A DNA stretch of 13,405 bases, taken from assembly GCA_015679605.1 (NCBI GenBank), contig JAAAVE010000517.1, positions 1 through 13,405 on the forward strand. Reading direction: 5' to 3'. Below the pieces are notes generated by a model, which was given only the letters and a program-made list of their open reading frames with translations, did not search any database and was not told the origin of the DNA. This DNA comes from Podila epigama. Its lineage: Eukaryota; Mortierellomycota; Mortierellomycetes; Mortierellales; Mortierellaceae. Positions 1-6,724 of the stretch are shown here, piece by piece. A program made the position numbers and the translations under genes. Position 1 is the stretch's first letter. The number at the start of each line of letters is the position of its first letter.

Positions 1-726
1 ATGCGACTGCGACGGCTGTTGGGGTGTGAAATAACCTGATGAAGTCGCGACGCCATGTCGGTGAGTGTTGTAAGATGAAGACGCATGTGACACTGGGACA
101 GAGGACGATGTTGGCGGAGGAGATCGAGGACGGTGGACGTGAGCACTGCGACCACCGTTTTCCGAGCGTCCTACTGATGGATAATCACTATGCTCATGTG
201 AGTGGATGGGATAGGCCTGCGTTGGGGCCATGTGTGGGTGCTGCTGGTGCAGATGTTGCGGATACGGTGGGTGTTGACGTTGTTGCTCTTGTTGCTGTGG
301 ATGTCGATGTTGCTGTGGCTGCCCCGGCAACTGAGATGGATCACCTGAATATTGGGGTTTTGGCGCGGCATGAGCAGGATATTCATACCCACGGCTGTAT
401 TCATATCCGTGCCTTCCGTATTCGGGTCTGGCAGCATATGGATGACTTTGGGATGCACCTGGCACCATCGACTGGGCAGATGGGTGTGGCCGAGAATACA
501 CCTGAGTGGGTGAAGAAGGCCGCCTATAATGCGATGCATTAGAACCAGTTGTGGCCATTGATGGAGGTGCTACTGGAGACAAATGCTGGCTACCACGCTG
601 CGCCCGCTCACTGGGGTCTGTCATGGGATGATGTGGATCTGCTTCGGCAACATAGTAAGATGAAGACGAAGCCCCGGAGAGGGGTGGCCGTTGCACTTGG
701 CCATTGGGCAGTTGATGGGGATGCAT
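1..726 (-). CDS. Unrecognised His/Pro/Gln/Ser-rich protein, N-terminal part (partial)
   Basis: A frame of 242 codons is open from an ATG at 726 to the left edge with no stop, so the protein continues outside the window. An in-frame TGA sits two codons upstream of this ATG, which supports the start unless an upstream exon is spliced in; Met35 is an alternative. The visible part looks disordered: Ser/Pro-rich at the start, then a Tyr/Gly/His stretch (around residues 100-125), a Gln/His/Pro-rich run (around 145-175) and a Ser/Pro segment. I see no folded domain, signal peptide or membrane segment. Such composition is common in the N-termini of fungal transcription or RNA-binding regulators, but no family can be assigned. 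It faces the USP gene across a divergent 398-bp promoter region. That it is coding is inferred from the long open frame and the coherent composition, compared with the fragmented frames on the other strand. Confidence 0.7.
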   Translation of the reverse strand, partial: MHPHQLPNGQVQRPPLSGASSSSYYVAEADPHHPMTDPSERAQRGSQHLSPVAPPSMATTGSNASHYRRPSSPTQVYSRPHPSAQSMVPGASQSHPYAARPEYGRHGYEYSRGYEYPAHAAPKPQYSGDPSQLPGQPQQHRHPQQQEQQRQHPPYPQHLHQQHPHMAPTQAYPIHSHEHSDYPSVGRSENGGRSAHVHRPRSPPPTSSSVPVSHASSSYNTHRHGVATSSGYFTPQQPSQSH

Positions 727-1124
727 GTACGGTCAGGGGGATAAAGCAAATGGGACAGAAACGAAGAAAGAAAAAGAGTGGGTGAAAAAAAAAAAATAAA
801 AAAAAAGATGGAATGTCTGAATGTTTTTTCTGCCTTTGAGTGAAAGAAAGAAAAATAAAAAAAAGACGCATTCACCTCAAAAGTGGTCGTTTGGGGGGAA
901 ATTGTGATTTTTTATTTTTTTTATTTTTTTCACTCGAAGCGAAATGGAATGCGATTTTTTTTTTTTTTTTTATGTCTTTTTACTTCTTCATCAAAAAAAG
1001 TTAAGGTTGTGCACATCACCAGAGAACACGTGAGCAACCCACAAATGAAAGAGGAAAAAGGTTTCATAAAAGGGTTGGGTTCATTCCGTCTTGTTCATTC
1101 AGCACTTTTATTCTTTCACTCGCA
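727..1124. promoter_or_regulatory. Divergent intergenic promoter region with CACGTG box
   Basis: This gene-free stretch separates the starts of two divergent genes. It holds several A- and T-tracts, including a run of 17 T at 955-971, a palindromic CACGTG E-box at 1027-1032 (context AACACGTGAGC), and a TATA-like CATAAAAG at 1065-1072, about 55 nt before the USP ATG. CACGTG is the known target of bHLH factors of the Cbf1/Pho4/USF type. Its use here is inferred. I see no convincing ORF or RNA gene inside. Confidence 0.5.
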
Positions 1125-2826
1125 ATGGCATCACCTAATCCACCCACCTTGTCCATTGACACTGAGGGACAGCAGCAGAAGAAGCAACAAGAACAACAGC
1201 AGCAACAAGCACAAAATCAAGAACAGCAACAGAACGAACTACCTCCCACGGTGGAACTCAACACAGACACCACGATATCACCAGATGACAGCACACTCGC
1301 GCAAGAAATGCCTTTGTCACCATCCTCTGTGAGAAGCTACCGGAAGAGCCGGGAAGCAAGCGAAGACGATGATGATGAAGAAGAAAGAACAGATTCTGAA
1401 GTAAACGATGAAGAGTCTTACTTGAGTGACCCTAGCAGCCCCAAGGCGACCAAGACTACCCAGGGTGGTTCATCAGCAATTAAAAGCCAAGAGGACGAAG
1501 ACGAGGACGTGGACGTGACACATCTAGGCGCGAGACTCGAGGCTCTTGATGGCACATCCAAGCTCAAGACTGTTAAGGATGAGGCTGATGATGAGGACGA
1601 GGACGATGGCCAAGACTACTCTAACGAGGAGGACGATGGACCCCTTGTAGACAATGTTGCTCAGATGACATTGACTTCGACCTCATCTACCACCAACACC
1701 ACAAAAGGCGAACAAGGAGGCGAGTTGTACCAGGATCCATCTGGTTTGGGCGCAGCACAACAGCAGCTGGAGGAGCGATTGCAAGAACCTGTGAAGCCAC
1801 ATATTGCCGTGCCATGTTACATCGAGACGGCGGCAAACCCTCCAAGGACGCGGATCACACTAAAATACCTAGGAAAGCATATCTCCAACAGCCAGAACAG
1901 TAGCAGCACGGTGTTAACATCCCCATTAGATCCAGTGCAGGCACCATCAACACGAGGCAGAAAGAACTACATGGTCGCCACAGATCTATCGGGCGAGAGT
2001 TGGCATGCAACAGAATGGGCCATCACAACTATATTGCGAAGTGGCGACGAATTGAATGTAGTGACCATTGTGGAGGACGACAAGAGTGGCAAGTTATTAT
2101 GTTTCGTTTTTTCCTATTTATAGGGTTGCCTGGTCAAAGGAATGGGTATTAACACAATGTTGACCTCTTTTTTTTTTGTCCTCCCCTTGCTTGCTCACAG
2201 ATAGCATCAAGGCTGTCAAGAAAGGAGTGCAGACTGAGATGAGAGAGGACGCAGAAAAGCTCACAAAAAACATTAATGATCAGCTGGAGCATACCTCGCT
2301 CACTGATATCACCGTCGTCATTCACATCATTGCAGCTACTAAATCCATGGGTGCTAAGGAACTCTTGATTGAAATGGTAAACTTCCCTATTTACTATTGG
2401 CAAACATGTCGTTGTTTGTTGTCTATGAAATGTTTGTCGACTGATCATTTCTCCTTCTTTTCTAAACTACTTTTACTGATATGGTAGATTGATGACTTGG
2501 ACGATCTGTCAACGGTCATTGTTGGTTCTCGTGGCCGTGGAGCCATTAAGGGGTAAATTGCGCTGCTGTGATATTTTCATCATTCTTTTTTTCTTGTTGA
2601 CAAAAGACTCAACCTAACCTATCTTCATCATGTTCTTGTCAGCCTACTGCTTGGATCAATTAGTAACTTTTTAGTGCACAACTCATCCGTACCTGTGATG
2701 GTAGTACGTGCACCCAAAAAGTCCAAAGGAAAGAAAAAGTCTCGACGAGGCAGAATACCCGAGCAAACACGTAGTGTTCGCGAAGCCAACCTCAAATATG
2801 AGCAGTTTTCCTCATACGACAATTGA
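1125..2826 (+). CDS. Universal stress protein (UspA-fold) with long acidic N-terminal extension
   Basis: Exons are 1125-2088, 2201-2376, 2488-2552 and 2643-2826, giving 462 residues. Residues 1-278 are low complexity: a Gln-rich run near residue 20, then Asp/Glu/Ser-rich acidic clusters around 80-190. The Usp domain begins at about residue 279 with RKNYMVATDLSGESW, the usual first strand with the conserved Asp. It ends with the nucleotide-binding signature G-2x-G-9x-G-S (Gly393, Gly396, Gly406, Ser407) and the final strand VPVMVVR. A basic Lys/Arg tail follows. The intact signature points to an ATP-binding type Usp. Fungal proteins of this kind are linked to stress responses, but the partner and target cannot be seen. 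The first intron appears to use a GC donor. No presequence or membrane segment is visible, so a cytosolic or nuclear location is likely. AATAAA lies 70 nt after the stop. Confidence 0.9.
2089..2200 (+). other. Intron 1 of the USP gene, probable GC-AG type
   Basis: The frame requires a phase 1 junction. The donor GCAAGT at 2089 matches the favoured context of GC-AG introns, and the acceptor is the strong pyrimidine-rich TTGCTCACAG ending at 2200. The join gives codon GAT (Asp322). The only GT option in the same phase is GTGGCA at 2086, a poor donor, which would give Asn and a protein one residue shorter. Confidence 0.6.
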
Positions 2827-2895
2827 GGTGGGGCTGGTCTTTATCTTTTTCTTTTTTTTTTATTGTTCCTTTCTTCTAACCTCAGAAGCAGCATT

Positions 2896-2901
2896 AATAA
2901 A
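2896..2901 (+). terminator. Poly(A) signal of the USP gene
   Basis: A canonical AATAAA lies 70 nt downstream of the USP stop codon, in an A-rich setting, at the distance expected for a fungal 3' UTR. Confidence 0.5.
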
Positions 2902-3007
2902 CAGAGATGGCAAACAATTTTTAAGAGACACTTTTTTCGATTTTGCTTACCCAATGGTGCCACGTTGTGCATTTGCCACCAAGTCCATGTGAACACCTTT
3001 CCAGAAG

Positions 3008-3021
3008 CTATCACATGATAG
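3008..3021. repeat. Perfect inverted repeat CTATCA-CA-TGATAG
   Basis: Two six-base arms separated by two bases form a near-palindrome about 165 bp upstream of the FIT start. Each arm contains a GATA core in opposite orientation (TATC and GATA), so it could be a paired GATA-factor site. Its core CACATG is also an E-box variant. Function is not shown by the sequence. Confidence 0.35.
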
Positions 3022-3186
3022 GATCGAATACGAACAAAAAAATCCCTGTTCTCCCCAACAACTCATTTCAAAGAGACAGAACCATTCATTCATTCTCACA
3101 CATTCACACTTTCTACTCACGCACTCAACTCACCCCCCACGTAGTAAAAAAAAGACTCATCCATACAACAGCAGTAGGAAAACTCA

Positions 3187-4308
3187 ATGGCGGAATCAAT
3201 ACACCAACGGAGGTCGACGAATGATAGTCTCTCCAACCCCGAACTACCAGCTCCAACCATGCGTCGTCAAGACCGTGCACCAGACTCACCTGTGCTCTCA
3301 CCCATCATCTCTGAGGCGACCGTTCAAGAATTGTCTCATCATCCAGCTGCCCCACCCTCGGCCCCGTTCTCACACTACCTGTTACCTCACCAATATCTCA
3401 GCTTCTTGTTCCCAATTACTTTATTGGCAGGATCAGCCTTTGGCGTTGTCGGGGGTCACACACCATCCTACTTTTCCAACAAGCGTAATATCCTCAATAT
3501 GCTCTTTGTCAAGAATGGTTGGGGTTGGACCTCGCTCGTGTTTTTGGTCTACATCGCCATTGTCTTTGGCAAGGGTTTAATTCAAGAGAACCAACCTCAG
3601 GAGGAACGTCATATTCAACAGCAGCAGCAACAGCAACAAGAGCAAGAATCCAACTTTGACAACTTTAGTCTAGATCAGGAAATTTCGTCATCGTCTACCG
3701 TCAGAACAAGAACTCGATCTAGCCCCTCTGTATCCCATGACAACAACGTGTCATCCTCTGTACCGTACCCAGAGTCAAACCGTGGTGCGGTCGCCCTTCC
3801 ATCTAATGTTATCGTCAAGGCACTTGTTCGCTGGGGACTTGCGACTCTGTACTGGTGGCTGATCTCACAGTGGTTCTTTGGACCTGCCCTCTTTGATCGG
3901 GTCTTTGTCTTGACAGGAGGTACCTGTTCCGTCGATGGCCATTGGTCGCAGTACCATTGCAGAAAAAATGCTGGTCACTGGTCCGGAGGCATCGATATCT
4001 CTGGACACATGTTTCTGCTTACTCATGCATGGTTGTTCCTGATGGAGGAGCTCTCTGTCTACATGAACGTTCCTCAAGCATGGAACAACCTGCAGCACCG
4101 ACAAGGAGCACGATACACTGTTTATGCTGTCATGGGATTGGGCGCCTTGTGGTGGTGGATGTTACTGATGACCAGTGTTTACTACCACCATATCACGGAA
4201 AAGATTTCTGGACTCTTTTTCGGTCTCTTCTTCTGGTTCTGCTCCTATGTCATCCTGTACAAGAAGAGTTCCTTTCCAGCCATGCCTGATCAATCAATTC
4301 CATTTTAG
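3187..4308 (+). CDS. FIT2: FIT/Scs3 family ER membrane protein (fat storage-inducing transmembrane)
   Basis: A single open frame of 373 residues. FIT proteins sit in the ER membrane, support lipid droplet budding and ER phospholipid balance, and are reported to act as acyl-CoA diphosphatases. The family signatures are present: HCRKNAGHWSGG followed by DISGHMFLLTHAW, with the first catalytic-type His at residue 274, and VYYHHITEKISG, with the second at residue 334 (or 335). Hydrophobic segments lie near residues 68-90, 112-127, 217-232, 272-288, 314-331 and 340-358, fitting a six-pass protein. The N-terminal 60 residues are Ser/Pro-rich. Between membrane segments 2 and 3, residues 133-205 form a hydrophilic loop with a Gln-rich run and many Ser, longer than I would expect for animal FIT2. 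The gene has no introns, unlike its neighbours, and its 3' end converges on the SNIP1-like gene with only 82 bp between stops. Confidence 0.92.
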   Translation: MAESIHQRRSTNDSLSNPELPAPTMRRQDRAPDSPVLSPIISEATVQELSHHPAAPPSAPFSHYLLPHQYLSFLFPITLLAGSAFGVVGGHTPSYFSNKRNILNMLFVKNGWGWTSLVFLVYIAIVFGKGLIQENQPQEERHIQQQQQQQQEQESNFDNFSLDQEISSSSTVRTRTRSSPSVSHDNNVSSSVPYPESNRGAVALPSNVIVKALVRWGLATLYWWLISQWFFGPALFDRVFVLTGGTCSVDGHWSQYHCRKNAGHWSGGIDISGHMFLLTHAWLFLMEELSVYMNVPQAWNNLQHRQGARYTVYAVMGLGALWWWMLLMTSVYYHHITEKISGLFFGLFFWFCSYVILYKKSSFPAMPDQSIPF

Positions 4309-4390
4309 AGTAAAGGAGAGAGGACATAGGATGTAGTAAGATGCCTTGGTCGATTTTTATTATTATCTTATTAAAAAAAAACAAGACACC
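4309..4390. terminator. Convergent 3' region between FIT and SNIP1-like genes
   Basis: Only 82 bp separate two convergent stop codons. On the minus strand AATAAA is present (plus-strand TTTATT at 4356-4361), 30 nt past the SNIP1-like stop, within an A/T-rich tract. The two transcripts very probably overlap at their 3' ends. Confidence 0.5.
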
Positions 4391-5734
4391 TCAAGCGTTA
4401 GCACCCTCATGTAGTAGAACGAATTCACGCGTACTGGCTCCAAACTTTAAGATATCAGACAACTTAAGCTCGTAGTACCGAGTAGGAGGAATCTGAGCTC
4501 CATTGACAAACGTTCCGTTTGCCGATTCCAGATCGATTATAAAAGGCCTGCGATGTTAACAGAAATGACAATGAAAGAACGAAAGAAAGAAAAAGAAAGA
4601 AAGGTGTCAGCAAAAAGAAAACTTGAATGATTAAATACTATTATCTCTCGCATACAATTTTCCTTTCTTATTTACTTCGTTGTTCGCTTGGACTGTCCCA
4701 AATTGTCATTTTCGACAACCTGGCGAAACTGCAGGACCGCGTGTTGCTTTGAGCAAGACGGGTGGTCAATTGGGATATCCACAACCTATGAAAAATATTG
4801 AAAAAAAGAAGCACTAGTTTAGACTGTGTGTAAATGCCAAAAGGTTCAGTTGTACGCAACCCTAAGCGATGATGCTGCCTTTACATTGCGATCCCGTCCA
4901 AATAAAAAGGCACTCTGACGATGAATATGAAGCAGATCTATCACGATTCAAAATATCAACAAGGAAAAAAAAAGGTGTTTTGACATGTCAGTATTGTATG
5001 CGATTTTCAGGTCAATAAAAAATACCACGCCTTTCTTTTACTTTACCAATCTCCTTGTCACCCTTGAAAACGTATAGTCTCCACTTTTGACTTGGTTTCC
5101 TTGCCTCTGGCGGTTCATTATACTTCAAGAGCGTACCATTCGCTGTCGTGTTCGTCTCTGCTGCCAAAGAACCAGAGAGTTCAAAATTGGGCTTCTCCTT
5201 GTCTTCCTCAGGAATCACTGGTTTCTTATTGCGATCTTCTTCTTCCTGGATCTTGGCTCCCCAAACGTCTGGTTTCCTTTCGCCTCCACCAGAACCACGG
5301 AAAGTGGACTCGTGTTTGGGCCCTCCTCCTCCTCGTCCGCCCCGTCCTCGTCCTCGTCCTCGATCATCACCACGCCCACGACCATTAAAACTGGACCGCT
5401 GCTCGCCACCGCCACGAGATGATGAAGATCTATATGGTGATATAGACCGTGAACGAGAATACCGGCGGCGCGAATATGGCGAAGGTGATCTAGACGTTCT
5501 TCGCCGTGGGAACGGGGACCTGGATCTAGATCTGGATCTGGACCCGCCTCTTCCTCGTCCTCGTGGGGATCGTGACCGTGAATAACGCCTCCTCTCCCCT
5601 CTTCTTTCTTCCTGTCTGCCACGTCCACGTGGTGGGGGAGAACTCTGCCTCGAGTAAGGTGACCGTGACCTTGAGCGAGGATGAGATGCACGCTCTCTTG
5701 AAGATGAAGATGGTTGTGAACTTGACTCTGGCAT
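4391..5734 (-). CDS. PML1: SNIP1/Pml1-type FHA-domain splicing protein with RS/RGG N-terminus
   Basis: Exons are 5734-5047, 4937-4885, 4785-4676 and 4547-4391, giving 335 residues. The start is the ATG in CACCATGCC. Residues 14-105 are dense in Arg-Ser dipeptides and residues 115-150 in Arg-Gly. Then come the conserved SNIP1 block KPNFELSGSL, KYNEPPEARKP and KWRLYVFK, and an FHA domain at about 225-330 with GRDR (243-246), SCSKQH (257-262) and NGTFVNG (294-300). The last three are the usual phosphothreonine-contact motifs. The family (yeast Pml1, human SNIP1, plant DAWDLE) is part of the nuclear RES complex with Bud13 and Snu17, which aids splicing and pre-mRNA retention; plant and animal members also touch small-RNA processing. 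Intron phases and family motifs agree across all three junctions. It diverges from uS17m across 252 bp. Confidence 0.95.
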
Positions 5735-5986
5735 GGTGAAATTTGTTTTCTTTTTGTTCACACTCTTCTGCCACTTTGTCTTTCTTTATCCCCCCTCAAC
5801 GCACCTGAAGAAAAATAAAAAGGGCACGTGAGTCCTCATTTTCAAGTTGGGGGTCTCGCTCTTCAGAAAAAAAAAAGTAAACAGTCCTAAGCTCATTCAT
5901 TCCGTTCACCAGCCAACCACATCCACTCGCATACATCCATCCCATCCCATCTCATCCATCCTTCCACTCCTTACAGTATAAACATC
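5735..5986. promoter_or_regulatory. Divergent promoter of SNIP1-like and uS17m genes
   Basis: This 252-bp region lies between two divergent start codons. It contains a CACGTG box at 5825-5830 in the context GGCACGTGAGT, sharing the CACGTGAG core with the first divergent promoter. Further on, near 5930-5970, is a C/T-rich run with repeated CCATC units leading to the uS17m ATG. A TATAAA at 5977-5982 is only four bases from the ATG and is too close to act as a TATA box for that gene. Confidence 0.5.
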
Positions 5987-6552
5987 ATGCGTCAGAATTT
6001 CATGGGAGTTGTTGTCGGCACAGCCATGCAAAAGACGGTTAAAGTCCGTGTCATGTCGCAAAAGATTCACCCCATTGTCCGCAAGGTAAAAATTCAAAAC
6101 AAGAAATTTGATCAGCCAAAAAAGTCTCGACACTTTCGGACAACTCAACAAAAATAAAGCAATGACAAGGGAATTTTTAGGTCATTGCTTGAGACTTCAG
6201 CATGCCATCGCTGTTGCCAAAAAGGAGGAGAAGGTTGACTCTGTGGAACGTTTATCAGGATAGATCCCATCGAGCCAACAAAATTCGCTTATATCAACAA
6301 ACAGGGATGTGGTACCTGGGGACACACTCCTACCTAAGTTGACTAACTTTTATAAAACAATGTCAAAATCAATAGACCTACAAATCTTACAAGAACTATC
6401 TTGTCCACGACGAGGGCTCAGCTTGCAAATTGGGCGATGTTGTTCGCATTGAGGCTTGCAGACCCATCAGCGCAAAGAAGCACTTTACTGTGGCAGAGAT
6501 CGTTGCCGCTTCCAAAGTTTGGGATCATCAATCACCAAAGACCGATGCATAG
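5987..6552 (+). CDS. MRPS17: Mitochondrial small-subunit ribosomal protein uS17m
   Basis: Exons 5987-6085 and 6376-6552 encode 91 residues. The N-terminus MRQNFMGVVVGTAMQKTVKVRV is the hallmark start of fungal mitochondrial S17. It is followed by the YLVHDEG, CKLGDVVRIEACRPISAKKHF and VAEIV blocks typical of the S17 OB-fold that binds small-subunit rRNA. Exon 1 ends in phase 0 at Lys33 and exon 2 resumes with TYKSYKNYLVHDEG, exactly where the family alignment continues, so no coding exon is missing. There is no cleavable presequence, which is usual for this protein. The single intron is long for this window (290 nt), with a CTAAC branch-type site at 6343-6347, 28 nt before the acceptor, and it contains a coding-like stretch that is not part of the protein. 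The gene shares a divergent promoter with the SNIP1-like gene. Confidence 0.95.
6086..6375 (+). other. Long intron of uS17m with coding-like internal segment
   Basis: Donor GTAAAA, acceptor AATAG, branch-type CTAAC. Inside, 6201-6260 reads as a Lys/Glu-rich peptide (HAIAVAKKEEKVDSVERLSG) that ends at a TAG, and 6260-6334 reads in another frame as a further open peptide. A plausible acceptor CTTCAG ends at 6200, just before the first of these. If included as an exon it would stop translation after 53 codons. I do not recognise the peptides. Confidence 0.6.
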
Positions 6553-6724
6553 AGGATCATTGTCATCAATAGTAAATACACCGACATCACCACCAACATC
6601 ATCATCATTACCAACATTCACAATATACAATATAACAACAACTGCTTCAGTCTTTTCATAATTCAAACAAATATTTTATGTTCTTGACTCTACGGTAACA
6701 CAAATTTACCCACACAACATGGAT
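6553..6724. other. Convergent 3' region of uS17m and dehydratase genes
   Basis: This 172-bp stretch between two stop codons holds a run of CATCA/ACCACC-type triplets near 6575-6620 and A/T-rich DNA near 6655-6720. No AATAAA on the plus strand is evident. I see no gene here. Confidence 0.4.

Larger units (their letters stand above)
2827..3186. promoter_or_regulatory. USP 3' region and FIT promoter region
   Basis: This 360-bp gene-free stretch lies between tandem genes. A poly(A)-type hexamer AATAAA at 2896-2901 probably ends the USP transcript. Further on is an inverted repeat CTATCA-CA-TGATAG at 3008-3021, then a C/T-rich stretch with CATTCA and CACAC runs (3085-3135), typical of fungal leader or promoter DNA, running to the FIT start codon. 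Small open frames here are short and show no family resemblance. Confidence 0.5.

Noticed and set aside
39-542. Plus-strand open frame of 167 codons opposite the first gene
   Set aside because: It is the antisense shadow of the His/Pro/Gln-rich minus-strand frame, which is open for the whole 726 nt to the edge and has coherent composition.
608-875. Minus-strand Phe-rich frames of 84-87 codons
   Set aside because: They cross A/T homopolymers in the promoter and then run in the wrong frame over the start of the real minus-strand gene.
5148-5585. Plus-strand frame rich in Pro/Arg and Leu-Asp repeats
   Set aside because: It is the antisense image of the Arg-Ser/Arg-Gly coding region of the SNIP1-like gene; repeat-rich codons keep the opposite strand open.
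5977-5982. TATAAA before uS17m
   Set aside because: It is four bases from the start codon, so it cannot position transcription of that gene.
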